DNA of 46,590 bases from an uncultured Prevotellaceae bacterium. GTDB taxonomy: Bacteria > Bacteroidota > Bacteroidia > Bacteroidales > Bacteroidaceae. The stretch covers positions 1 to 46,590 of the forward strand of contig OMWI01000023.1 in NCBI GenBank assembly GCA_900314715.1. Reading direction: 5' to 3'. Positions 25,678-34,045 of the stretch are shown here, in pieces (the first letter of the stretch is position 1; the number at the start of each line of letters is the position of its first letter). A model generated the notes under the pieces. It made no database searches, was not told the origin of the DNA, and saw nothing but the letters and a program-made list of their open reading frames with translations. The position numbers and the translations under genes are program-made.

Positions 25678-27134
25678 AAAGAATATCCATCATATTTTGC
25701 AGTATCTTTTGCGCAACGGTAATCTTTGCACAATCCATGAATGTGAATATAGGTGAAGTAACTTATGTTCACAAAGCTGCTAACACTGGCGAAATGTTGT
25801 TCTCTAATGGGACAACACTCACCATAGAAGGAAAGACTTATACGATTTCAGACATCAATGACATCGTAATTGACAACACCACTATTGACAACAATGCGGT
25901 AAACATAACTTATAATGGTACATCTGCAAAGGTATTAGTAGCGGGAAATATCGCCAAATTCCTAACAATTACAGCCAATGGTTCTAATATCAGCATCACC
26001 CAAGATGCCAACTTAGCTGAAGAAATCACATATTCCTTATCTGGTAGTTCTTCCAATGGCTCTTTCTACATGGATGGAGATTATAAGGCAACTTTGGCTT
26101 TGAATAATCTTACCTTGACTAACACGAACGGTGCTGCTATCGATATTGAAAATGGAAAACGTATAGCTGTTGAATTAACGGGTATTAATACTTTAACGGA
26201 TAGTTCAAATGGCAATCAAAATGCTTGTTTTTATATAGACGGACACCCAGAATTCACGGGAACCGGTTCCTTGATTGTTACGGGAAACACCAAACATGGT
26301 ATTACTTCAGGTGATTATATGTTGATTGAAAGTGGAACTATCAATGTACAATCTGCCGTTAGCGATGGTCTTCATGTTGAACAATATTTCAAAATGGATG
26401 GAGGTAATATTACCATTCAAGCAACAGGAGACGGTATTGATTGCGGATTTAAGGGAGTAAATAAAGGAACCAAGGATACGTATGAAAATAATGGTTTCAT
26501 CTTTATCAATAATGGAACTCTAAATATCACCTCTACTGGCGATGCTTCTAAAGGATTGAAATGTGACAGTTCTGTTGTCGTAACGGGTGGAAACGTTAAT
26601 ATTACAACAAGTGGTGCTGCATATTATGAAGCTTCCGAGGATGATATTTCAAGTTCATCCGCACTCAAATGCGATGGTTCTTTTACGATGTCTAATGGTA
26701 CGATTAGCCTTCTTTCTACAGGAATTGGAGGAAAAGGATTAAATTCTACTGGAGACATCAATATATCTGGTGGAACTTTAAGTGCAGTTACCACAGGCAA
26801 ACGATATAAATATGATAGTGAACTTGACTCCAAACCACAAGGAATCAAGAGTGACGGCAATATCATCTTAAGCGGTGGCAACATTTATTCTGCCGTAATA
26901 GATACTAAAGCCACGACATTCAAGACTGATTTTACTTTCAACGCGAATGGTGCAACTATCATGGGCATTGGTGGTAAGGCTGTTACTCCAACAGGTAGTC
27001 AAAAATACAAAACATATTCGGGTGCAAGAGTAACAGGAGGACAAACGGTTAGCTATGATGGAATTTCATTTACCGTTCCTTCCTCGTACACTAATACCAG
27101 TGCAATGATCTTGGTTTCTTCACCAAGTATGTAA
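25674..27134 (+). CDS. secreted Cthe_2159-like carbohydrate-binding beta-helix protein
   Basis: This 486-residue protein has a signal peptide (MKRISIIFCSIFCATVIFAQ) and then a short beta-module. A long right-handed beta-helix-like repeat follows: AIDIENGKRIAVELTG, GITSGDYMLIESGTINVQS, GLHVEQYFKMDGGNITIQA, GDGIDC, KGLKCDSSVVVTGGNVNI. This repeat pattern is that of the Cthe_2159/DUF4353 family, described as polysaccharide (cellulose or pectin) binding with bound calcium. It is translationally coupled to the 131-residue protein upstream and ends just before a strong terminator. Binding of a plant or host glycan is inference. Confidence 0.82.
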   Translation: MKRISIIFCSIFCATVIFAQSMNVNIGEVTYVHKAANTGEMLFSNGTTLTIEGKTYTISDINDIVIDNTTIDNNAVNITYNGTSAKVLVAGNIAKFLTITANGSNISITQDANLAEEITYSLSGSSSNGSFYMDGDYKATLALNNLTLTNTNGAAIDIENGKRIAVELTGINTLTDSSNGNQNACFYIDGHPEFTGTGSLIVTGNTKHGITSGDYMLIESGTINVQSAVSDGLHVEQYFKMDGGNITIQATGDGIDCGFKGVNKGTKDTYENNGFIFINNGTLNITSTGDASKGLKCDSSVVVTGGNVNITTSGAAYYEASEDDISSSSALKCDGSFTMSNGTISLLSTGIGGKGLNSTGDINISGGTLSAVTTGKRYKYDSELDSKPQGIKSDGNIILSGGNIYSAVIDTKATTFKTDFTFNANGATIMGIGGKAVTPTGSQKYKTYSGARVTGGQTVSYDGISFTVPSSYTNTSAMILVSSPSM

Positions 27135-27152
27135 ATCTTATTCTACAAAAAT

Positions 27153-27195
27153 AAAAACTCCGTATTCAAGCTCTTTTATGAATACGGAGTTTTTT
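27153..27195. terminator. bidirectional terminator between convergent genes
   Basis: Perfect 12-bp arms ACTCCGTATTCA (27157-27168) and TGAATACGGAGT (27179-27190) are flanked by A-runs and T-runs on both sides, so it can serve both the + strand beta-helix gene and the - strand acyltransferase gene. Confidence 0.9.
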
Positions 27196-27218
27196 ATTAT
27201 AATGCGACAAGGGAAATT

Positions 27219-28184
27219 TCACATCTTAAATATATCTTTTACATAAGGTATTCTCATTAAAATAAAGGCTAAGGAAATATTGATGAAAACAACTAATGAC
27301 AACAACGTAAAGTAATTTATTATAGATGAGAAATTCAAATATGGCACAAGATACAATAGTTTACTTATAATATATGGATGTATTGCATAAACAGGTAAAA
27401 ACAAAGATGATAATTCGTGAATTACAGTATTATTCTTAATCTTTTTATTCAAACATGCGACAAATACGGTTATTGCATATAACATACAAAAAATAGAACC
27501 AAAGAAAAATTCATTGGCAGTGATATAAGAAACCATAGAAACTTGAAATAAGGTATATATAAAGCAAGCACAGAAAGCAAATTTCCAATTAATAATTTTG
27601 AATTTACTCTGATTTAAATTTATATATGCACCTAAGAAAAAAAACATTAACCAATACCATATTCGATATGTCTGTCGTATGTTCTCCCTCTCAAAATCAT
27701 AAAAAAGATCAAGGATAAAAAAACACAAACTAATTACAACAAGGATTATTAATGACAACCCTAAATACTTAGAATGTATTATCTTTAAAAGTAAAGGCAA
27801 TGATGCGTAAATAAATATCATTGATGCAAAATACCAATAATGCCACATAATCCCATGTTGGTTAAACCAATTATAATAAGAACGAAGCAATAACAATAAA
27901 TTACCATTAAAAAAGACATACTCTATAATTATAAACAATGTAGTAGTCTTGAATATAAATAATAATATTCTACTGATTTTCTTAATGGAATAATTAAAAT
28001 CAGGAATTTTATTAGATAACAAATAACCACTTACCATAAAAAATAATGGAATGGCTATGCACGCAACTCCATGGGTACAACGGTAAAACGTCGTATTAGG
28101 AGGTTTTAATAAACCTATATGTAACATTAGCACCATAAACATGGCTATGATTTTAACCAAATCTATGGACAAATTTCTTTTCAT
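27219..28184 (-). CDS. acyltransferase family 3 membrane protein
   Basis: This polytopic 321-residue protein starts MKRNLSIDLVKIIAMFMVLMLHIG, the classical beginning of the acyltransferase_3/OafA/WecH family with the catalytic His in LMLHIG. About ten TM segments follow. Such enzymes acetylate or succinylate surface sugars at the inner membrane. The gene begins 10 nt after the cytidylate-kinase-like gene and is visibly more AT-rich than the surrounding housekeeping genes, which may point to horizontal acquisition. The acceptor is unknown and no other surface-polysaccharide gene is adjacent. Confidence 0.87.
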   Translation of the reverse strand: MKRNLSIDLVKIIAMFMVLMLHIGLLKPPNTTFYRCTHGVACIAIPLFFMVSGYLLSNKIPDFNYSIKKISRILLFIFKTTTLFIIIEYVFFNGNLLLLLRSYYNWFNQHGIMWHYWYFASMIFIYASLPLLLKIIHSKYLGLSLIILVVISLCFFILDLFYDFERENIRQTYRIWYWLMFFFLGAYINLNQSKFKIINWKFAFCACFIYTLFQVSMVSYITANEFFFGSIFCMLYAITVFVACLNKKIKNNTVIHELSSLFLPVYAIHPYIISKLLYLVPYLNFSSIINYFTLLSLVVFINISLAFILMRIPYVKDIFKM

Positions 28185-28194
28185 AAAATATAAA

Positions 28195-28845
28195 TTATAA
28201 GTTCACTATATAACAAATCACATCTACGGCCTGATCAATTGATAAATCTGTAACATCTAAGACCAAGTCATAGTTGCGGCAATCATAACGACTATAGCCT
28301 GATAATTTCTTGGTAAAGACATCACGACCTTTATCTACATCTTCCAATAGATTCTCAGCCTCTTCTGCACTAATATTTCTATCCTTCATCAAATTCAGGA
28401 TGCGTTTTTCCTTAGAGCATTTGATAAAAATATGCATAGAATTTGGTTCATCTCGAAAGAAATGAAAGCCCGAACGTCCTGCTATCACACACGAACTCTC
28501 CTCGCCTAATTTCTTGAGAATCTTTTCCTCTGCAGCTTTTAGTTTGGCCGAAGTCAACAATTTACTTTGGTTTTCCATATGAGAAGACACGGAATGGATT
28601 TCCAACCTGCTCTGTACCCTATCGTAAATATACGATTTATACAAGTCATCCCAAAAATTGCTTTTCTTAGCTTTTACCTTTTCCAATTCCTTCACGGAAA
28701 CACCAAATTGCTTCGTCAATCCCTCAACGACAGCCTTGTCATAAAACTTAACATCAAGCCTTTCTGCCAATTTCTCTGCTATCGTTCTTCCCTTGGAACC
28801 CAATTCCCGATTAACGGTTATCACAAATTTCTCAGACTTATTCAT
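28195..28845 (-). CDS. cytidylate kinase-like family protein
   Basis: Using the ATG at 28845 the protein has 216 residues. An upstream in-frame start at 28878 falls in the promoter -7 box and is unlikely. The N-terminus ITVNRELGSKGRTIAEKLAERL is a P-loop-like nucleotide-binding region of the cytidylate_kinase-like (AAA_33/PF13189) family. CVIAGRSGFHFF and HIFIKCSKEKRI follow as in Cmk relatives. This family is separate from the essential Cmk and its substrate is not established. It is the first gene of a two-gene unit with the acyltransferase. Confidence 0.85.
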   Translation of the reverse strand: MNKSEKFVITVNRELGSKGRTIAEKLAERLDVKFYDKAVVEGLTKQFGVSVKELEKVKAKKSNFWDDLYKSYIYDRVQSRLEIHSVSSHMENQSKLLTSAKLKAAEEKILKKLGEESSCVIAGRSGFHFFRDEPNSMHIFIKCSKEKRILNLMKDRNISAEEAENLLEDVDKGRDVFTKKLSGYSRYDCRNYDLVLDVTDLSIDQAVDVICYIVNL

Positions 28846-28875
28846 GGTTTTTATTATTAGGTCAAACACTTTTTG

Positions 28876-28906
28876 CAAATATAAGCAAAAAAATTTATTC
28901 TACAAA
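28876..28906 (-). promoter_or_regulatory. promoter of the cytidylate-kinase-like/acyltransferase pair
   Basis: On the - strand TTTG-N19-TATATTTG: CAAATATA at 28876-28883 and CAAA at 28903-28906 on +. It fixes the start at 28845. Confidence 0.7.
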
Positions 28907-28941
28907 ATCTTTTGAAAAAGTATTGATAAAATCCATAAAAC

Positions 28942-28988
28942 TATGGTATCTCTACGAGAAACATATTGTTTACGATAGAGATACCATA
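28942..28988 (-). terminator. hairpin downstream of asnS
   Basis: Perfect 13-bp arms TATGGTATCTCTA (28942-28954) and TAGAGATACCATA (28976-28988) with further partial pairing in the loop. On the - strand it is followed by TTTTAT, consistent with termination of the purB-rluB-asnS transcript. Confidence 0.7.
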
Positions 28989-29021
28989 TATTTATCTATT
29001 CCATTTGATATGTTTATGAAT

Positions 29022-30428
29022 TTAGAATTCTGCAGTCTTTGGCGTACGTGGGAATGGAATCACGTCGCGGATGTTTTGCATACCCGTAACGAAAAGGATA
29101 AGGCGCTCAAAACCAAGACCAAATCCTCCATGAGGACATGTTCCAAATCGTCTCGTATCAAGATACCACCACATATCCTTCATCGGGATATCGCGTCGTT
29201 TGATTTCGCCCATCAACTTATCATAATTCTCCTCACGAACAGAACCACCTATAATTTCTCCAATCTGTGGGAAAAGCACATCGGTTCCTTGTACGGTCTT
29301 GCCATCTTCGTTTGCTTTCATATAGAAAGCCTTGATGTCTTTCGGATAATTAATCATGATAACAGGTTTCTTGAAATGAGTCTCCACCAGATAACGCTCG
29401 TGCTCACTTGCAAGGTCAGTACCCCAAGAAACAGGGAACTCAAATTTGTGACCTTTAGCAACAGCCTCTTCAAGAATCTTAATTCCTTCAGTATAAGGCA
29501 AACGAACGAAAGACTCCTTCAACACTCCATTCAAACGCTCCAACAGATTCTTGTCAATCATCTTGTTCAGGAATTCCAAATCATCCTTACAATTGTCAAG
29601 AGCCCATTTTACGCAATACTTGATAAAGTCTTCTTCCAAGTCCATCAAGTCTTCCAAGTCGATGAAGGCAACTTCAGGTTCTATCATCCAGAACTCAGCC
29701 AGATGTCGAGGTGTATTGGAATTCTCAGCACGGAAAGTAGGACCAAACGTATAGATTTGTCCTAATGCAGTTGCACCAAGTTCTCCTTCCAACTGGCCAG
29801 AAACGGTCAAAGAAGTCATCTTGCCGAAGAAATCATCATCATAAATGATTTTTCCATCTTCATCTTTCTGCAAGTCATAGAGATTCTTTGTCGTTACTTG
29901 GAACATCTCTCCAGCTCCTTCGCAATCACTTGCAGTAATGATTGGAGTATGGAAATAGAAGAAGCCGTGCTCATGAAAATATTGGTGAATGGCAATGGCC
30001 ATATTATGGCGAATGCGCATCACGGCGCCAAACGTATTGGTACGAAGACGCATGTGAGCGTGTTGGCGCATGTATTCAAAACTCTGCCCCTTCTTCTGCA
30101 TGGGATAGTCACTCCCACACAAACCGTAAACTTCAAGGCTTTCGCATTGAATCTCAGAAGTTTGTCCTGCACCTTGACTCTCTACTAATGTACCAATGGC
30201 AGAAATACATGCTCCTGTTGTTACTTGCTTCAACAATTCAGCATCGAACTTCGTAGGATCAACAACAACTTGTATATTCTTGATTGTTGAACCATCATTC
30301 AAAGCGATGAAATCAACCGCCTTACTACTACGATGGGTTCTAACCCAACCTTTTACATTTATTTTCGTACCGAAGTCATTACTTTGCAAAGCATCAACGA
30401 CCTTGGTTCTACGAATAGTATCTTTCAT
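29022..30428 (-). CDS. asnS: asparaginyl-tRNA synthetase
   Basis: This 468-residue class IIb synthetase has an N-terminal OB-fold anticodon-binding domain ([25 protein letters not shown]) and a catalytic core. Motif 2 is [27 protein letters not shown] and motif 3 is [15 protein letters not shown]. The C-terminal [16 protein letters not shown] fits AsnRS rather than AspRS, and the length is standard. It starts 26 nt after rluB and is the last gene of a purB-rluB-asnS run. Confidence 0.96.
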   Translation of the reverse strand: MKDTIRRTKVVDALQSNDFGTKINVKGWVRTHRSSKAVDFIALNDGSTIKNIQVVVDPTKFDAELLKQVTTGACISAIGTLVESQGAGQTSEIQCESLEVYGLCGSDYPMQKKGQSFEYMRQHAHMRLRTNTFGAVMRIRHNMAIAIHQYFHEHGFFYFHTPIITASDCEGAGEMFQVTTKNLYDLQKDEDGKIIYDDDFFGKMTSLTVSGQLEGELGATALGQIYTFGPTFRAENSNTPRHLAEFWMIEPEVAFIDLEDLMDLEEDFIKYCVKWALDNCKDDLEFLNKMIDKNLLERLNGVLKESFVRLPYTEGIKILEEAVAKGHKFEFPVSWGTDLASEHERYLVETHFKKPVIMINYPKDIKAFYMKANEDGKTVQGTDVLFPQIGEIIGGSVREENYDKLMGEIKRRDIPMKDMWWYLDTRRFGTCPHGGFGLGFERLILFVTGMQNIRDVIPFPRTPKTAEF

Positions 30429-30454
30429 AATTATGTATATTCAAATAATCTGTT

Positions 30455-31903
30455 TTATTCAAAAGCTCCCATGCGAAGCATGTCAACTTCCTTCTCAGTT
30501 AAATAACGCCAATCACCGCGACGAACGTTCTTCTTTGTAAGTCCAGCAAACTGAACACGATCAAGTTTCACTACACGATAACCAAGACTTTCAAATATAC
30601 GACGAACGATACGATTCTTGCCACTATGGATTTCAATTCCCACCTGACTCTTATCGCGCTCATCTGCATATTCAATGGCATCAGCCCTTACTTCACCATC
30701 TTCGAGTTGTACTCCATCAAGAATCTGTTGTAAGTCATGTGCCGTAACCTTTTTGTCCAAGAAAACATGATATATCTTTTTCTTTAAGAACTTAGGATGT
30801 GTAAGTTTACTTGCGAGATCGCCATCATTGGTCAAGAGTAACACACCTGTCGTGTTTCTGTCAAGACGTCCAACTGGATAAATACGTTCTGGACATGCAC
30901 CTTTCACCAAGTCCATTACGGTAGTGCGTTGTTGTGGATCATCGCTTGTCGTTACGCAATCCTTGGGTTTATTGAGAAGTACGTATACTTTCTTTTCTAA
31001 TTTCACCAATTGGTCATGGAATTTCACCTCATCCGTGCGTTTTACCTTTGTTCCGAGTTCTGTTACAATTTCACCATTTACGGAAACTACTCCTGCCATG
31101 ATAAAATCATCTGCCTCTCTACGAGAACAAACACCTGCATTGGCCAAGAATTTATTCAAGCGGAGTGATTCATTGGGATCAACATATCCTTCTCCATAAT
31201 CTACGCGTCTCTTCATGTTAAACTTGGGAGCGGGAGAGAATGATGGACGTTGGCGATTGTTATTTGGTTTATAGCCACCTTGCTGACGAGGTTGATAACC
31301 AACTTGTTGACGAGGTTGATAACCGCCCTGCTGACGGGGCTGATATCCTCCTTGTTGACGAGGTTGATAGCCACCCTGACGGGATTGATAGCCACCTTGT
31401 TGACGAGGTTGATAGCCACCCTGACGAGATTGATAACCACCTTGTTGACGAGATTGATAACCGCCCTGCTGACGAGGCTGATAACCATCTTGTTCCCCAT
31501 CGTTAAAACGAGGACGATAGCCACCCTGTTGACGAGGTTGATAACCACCTTGGTTGCCATCGTTGTAACGCGGACGATAACCACCTTGTTGACGCGGTTG
31601 ATAGCCACCCTGTTGTTGGTTAGCGTTAAATCTTTGACGATAAGGGTTTCTCTGTTGTGTTTCATTACTCTGATGAAGTTTCTCACCAAATCCTTCGGGG
31701 CGGAATCCTCCATCATCATCAGGACGATTTGCAGGATACGCACGCGATACATGAATACGTGGTCTTTGCGATCTTCCTGTTGGTTGATACTCTTTTTGAT
31801 AATTTCCAGACGACTTGTAGCCTTCACGACCACCTTCTTTTTGTCCTTCAGATTGTTCTTGAGCTCTGTTTTCTAATTCTGAATCCATAGTAACTTTCTT
31901 CAT
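30455..31903 (-). CDS. rluB: RluB-family pseudouridine synthase with long R/Q/G/Y-rich N-terminal extension
   Basis: This is a 482-residue protein. The C-terminal 250 residues are an S4 domain (RLNKFLANAGVCSRREADDFIMAG) followed by an RsuA/RluB catalytic domain with VGRLDRNTTGVLLLTNDGDLASKLTHP, where the Asp in GRLD is catalytic. Family members modify 23S or 16S rRNA. The N-terminal 230 residues are disordered. They contain about fourteen QGGY-type units (QPRQQGGY, QSRQGGY, RPRYNDGNQGGY) encoded by near-identical 21- to 36-nt tandem repeats, giving an RGG-like RNA-binding tail. The repeat number is likely to vary between strains. It sits 33 nt after purB and 26 nt before asnS. Confidence 0.9.
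   Translation of the reverse strand: MKKVTMDSELENRAQEQSEGQKEGGREGYKSSGNYQKEYQPTGRSQRPRIHVSRAYPANRPDDDGGFRPEGFGEKLHQSNETQQRNPYRQRFNANQQQGGYQPRQQGGYRPRYNDGNQGGYQPRQQGGYRPRFNDGEQDGYQPRQQGGYQSRQQGGYQSRQGGYQPRQQGGYQSRQGGYQPRQQGGYQPRQQGGYQPRQQVGYQPRQQGGYKPNNNRQRPSFSPAPKFNMKRRVDYGEGYVDPNESLRLNKFLANAGVCSRREADDFIMAGVVSVNGEIVTELGTKVKRTDEVKFHDQLVKLEKKVYVLLNKPKDCVTTSDDPQQRTTVMDLVKGACPERIYPVGRLDRNTTGVLLLTNDGDLASKLTHPKFLKKKIYHVFLDKKVTAHDLQQILDGVQLEDGEVRADAIEYADERDKSQVGIEIHSGKNRIVRRIFESLGYRVVKLDRVQFAGLTKKNVRRGDWRYLTEKEVDMLRMGAFE
31270..31616 (-). repeat. tandem coding repeat in rluB
   Basis: About fourteen units built from a 24-nt core (coding QPRQQGGY) with 21- and 36-nt variants. Spacing is uniform and units are translated, so this is a coding minisatellite and not a CRISPR. 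Confidence 0.85.
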
Positions 31904-31936
31904 TTTGGCCTCACGGCCAGATTAATAATATAATAT

Positions 31937-33283
31937 TTAAATTCCTGTATAATTTGTCGGTGTAATATTCTTCAATTCTTTCTTAATGTCATCATTTACA
32001 TTCAATGTGTCGATAAACTCATGAATGGTTTCCTTTGTCATCTTCTTGTTTGTTCGCGTCAATGCTTTTAATGCCTCGTATGGATGAGGATAGCCTTCGC
32101 GACGAAGTATGGTTTGTATCGCTTCTGCCACTACGGCCCACGTATTCTCAAGGTCGAAAGCCAATTTCTCTTCATTCAAAATTAACTTTCTCAATCCTTT
32201 CAACGTACTTTGCATCGCGATAATACCATGACCAAGTGGTACGCCCACGTTGCGGAGTACGGTAGAATCGGTAAGGTCGCGTTGCAACCTACTTACGGGC
32301 AATTTCTGTGCCAAGAATTCCAAGATAGCATTCGCAATTCCAAGGTTGCCTTCGCTATTTTCGAAATCGATTGGGTTAACCTTGTGAGGCATCGCACTTG
32401 AGCCAACTTCTCCTTGTTTGATTTTTTGCTTGAAGTATTCCATGGAAATATACATCCAGAAATCTCTGTCAAGGTCAATTATAATGGTATTAATACGACG
32501 GATGGCATCAAAAATTGCACCCAAGCAATCGTAATTACTGATTTGAGTAGTATATTGTTCACGCTCTAATCCAAGTTTATCTTTAACGAATTGATTTCCG
32601 AAAGCTCTCCAATCGTAAGTTGGATAAGCCACATGGTGGGCGTTGAAATTACCAGTTGCTCCACCAAACTTGGCTGTCATCTTGCACGACTTTAAAATAG
32701 ACAATTGTTCAGTCAACCTATATACAAACACCATAATTTCCTTACCCAAACGTGTGGGGGAAGCTGGTTGTCCGTGAGTCTTTGCTAACATAGGGACGTC
32801 TTTCCATTCATCTACGAACTGTTGTAATTGAGCTATCAGTTCCTCTATTTGGGGAACATACACCTCATTAAGCGCGTCTTGGATAGACAAAGGAACACTT
32901 GTATTGTTAATATCTTGAGACGTTAGGCCAAAATGGATGAATTCTTTATAAGCTTCTAAGTTACCTATCTTGTCGAATTCCTCCTTAATATAATACTCCA
33001 CGGCTTTCACATCGTGATTCGTAACAGACTCTATATCTTTTACGCGTTGAGCGTTCGAGACATCAAACTTACGATATATATCCCTTATCCTTTCAAACAA
33101 AGACTTATCAAAAGAAGCCAATTGTGGCAAAGGCAATTCACACAAAGCAATGAAATACTCTATTTCCACACGTATCCTATAACGGATAAGCGCATATTCA
33201 GAGAAATAATCGGCCAACTTGCTCGTCTTATTTCTGTACCGCCCATCGATAGGCGAAATTGCCGTTAACAAATCAAGAAACAT
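31937..33283 (-). CDS. purB: adenylosuccinate lyase
   Basis: This is a 448-residue member of the fumarase/aspartase superfamily that cleaves SAICAR and adenylosuccinate in purine synthesis. The N-terminal LTAISPIDGRYRNKT, the FGLTSQDINNT segment, AKTHGQPASPTRLGKE and the signature GSSAMPHKVNPIDFENSEGN are all present. These, and the length, match the E. coli-type PurB. A CAAAGTTA box (33305-33312; TAACTTTG on the - strand) lies about 20 nt upstream. It is the first gene of the purB-rluB-asnS run. Confidence 0.96.
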   Translation of the reverse strand: MFLDLLTAISPIDGRYRNKTSKLADYFSEYALIRYRIRVEIEYFIALCELPLPQLASFDKSLFERIRDIYRKFDVSNAQRVKDIESVTNHDVKAVEYYIKEEFDKIGNLEAYKEFIHFGLTSQDINNTSVPLSIQDALNEVYVPQIEELIAQLQQFVDEWKDVPMLAKTHGQPASPTRLGKEIMVFVYRLTEQLSILKSCKMTAKFGGATGNFNAHHVAYPTYDWRAFGNQFVKDKLGLEREQYTTQISNYDCLGAIFDAIRRINTIIIDLDRDFWMYISMEYFKQKIKQGEVGSSAMPHKVNPIDFENSEGNLGIANAILEFLAQKLPVSRLQRDLTDSTVLRNVGVPLGHGIIAMQSTLKGLRKLILNEEKLAFDLENTWAVVAEAIQTILRREGYPHPYEALKALTRTNKKMTKETIHEFIDTLNVNDDIKKELKNITPTNYTGI

Positions 33284-33388
33284 AGCTAATACTTATTAAG
33301 GTTGCAAAGTTACGAATAAAAAAGATACTACGGAAATGATTTGCATTATAAAAACTTAAAACGACATAATTTAGAAAGAATATGTAAT

Positions 33389-33427
33389 AAAAAAAAGAAA
33401 TCCTGCAACTCTTTCGACTTGCAGGAT
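33389..33427 (-). terminator. terminator of the tRNA-Val transcript
   Basis: On the - strand ATCCTGCAA-N10-TTGCAGGAT (33400-33427 on +) is followed by TTCTTTTTTTT. It lies 7 nt downstream of the tRNA 3' end. Confidence 0.88.
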
Positions 33428-33434
33428 CTTGTAG

Positions 33435-33509
33435 TGGGCGTTGACGGATTCGAACCGCCGACCCTCTGCTTGTAAGGCAGATGCTCTAAACCAGCTGAGC
33501 TAAACGCCC
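33435..33509 (-). tRNA. tRNA-Val (anticodon TAC)
   Basis: The - strand sequence folds as a full cloverleaf: acceptor GGGCGTT/AACGCCC, D-arm with AGCTGG, anticodon stem TCTGC/GCAGA around loop CTTACAA (anticodon TAC, reading GUA), and T-loop TTCGAAT. The discriminator is A and CCA is not encoded. It is flanked by its own promoter and terminator. Confidence 0.96.
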
Positions 33510-33530
33510 GTTGCTCTTTAAAAGCGAGTG

Positions 33531-33562
33531 CAAAGATAAGGAGTTTTTTTGTAACCACCAAA
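33531..33562 (-). promoter_or_regulatory. promoter of tRNA-Val
   Basis: On the - strand TTTG-N20-TATCTTTG: CAAAGATA at 33531-33538 and CAAA at 33559-33562 on +. It is 21 nt upstream of the tRNA 5' end. Confidence 0.75.
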
Positions 33563-33587
33563 TATTTGCACCGCTTTTTTACATTTT

Positions 33588-34013
33588 TTATAACTTATAG
33601 AGGTCATTTGCCGCTAAAAGATCCACTTTCTTCTTTTCAAGGAGTTCTTCACACGCTTGCAAGTCAGATGGGCGAATCACTACATTGGCATAGGTTCCAC
33701 AACTGAACGAATACATATATTCAATAAATACGCCATTATCCGACAAATATTTTAAGACAACAGCCAAAGAACCCGACACGTTTGGACACGTGAACCCTAT
33801 CACATCTGTAACCTTAACGGCAAACCCAGCGTTTTTCAAGGCTAAACATGCTTTATCGGGATCGGAAACGATACATCTAAGAATGCCAAAATCACTATTA
33901 TCGGCAATACTCATTGCAGATAAGTTAATGTCAGAAGCACCAAGCACCTCCGTTACTTCTGTAAGTCTTCCAGACTTATTCTCTAAAAATATGGATAATT
34001 GTTTTGCTAACAT
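33588..34013 (-). CDS. tandem ACT-domain protein
   Basis: This 141-residue protein is made of two ACT modules: LAKQLSIFLENKSGRLTEVTEVLGASDINLSAMSIADNSDF and then a second module VIGFTCPNVSGSLAVVLKYLSDNGVFIEYMY. ACT domains bind amino acids. It follows paaK by 32 nt in the same operon, a pairing known in Bacteroidetes and other anaerobes. It may sense aromatic or branched-chain amino acids to regulate the adjacent CoA ligase; that is inference. Confidence 0.88.
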   Translation of the reverse strand: MLAKQLSIFLENKSGRLTEVTEVLGASDINLSAMSIADNSDFGILRCIVSDPDKACLALKNAGFAVKVTDVIGFTCPNVSGSLAVVLKYLSDNGVFIEYMYSFSCGTYANVVIRPSDLQACEELLEKKKVDLLAANDLYKL

Positions 34014-34045
34014 ATATTTGGATTTTTAAAAATGCGATTATCAAA

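Noticed and set aside
28923-29765. 280-residue reading frame on the + strand
   Set aside because: It is antisense to asnS, low in recognisable motifs, and crosses the asnS terminator hairpin.
31270-31616. CRISPR-like array
   Set aside because: Units are contiguous and translated, without unique spacers.
31213-31876. Long open frames of about 206-208 residues on both strands in the rluB repeat
   Set aside because: The repeat has no stop codon in several frames, so open frames arise automatically; the QGGY frame continues into the S4 and catalytic domains.
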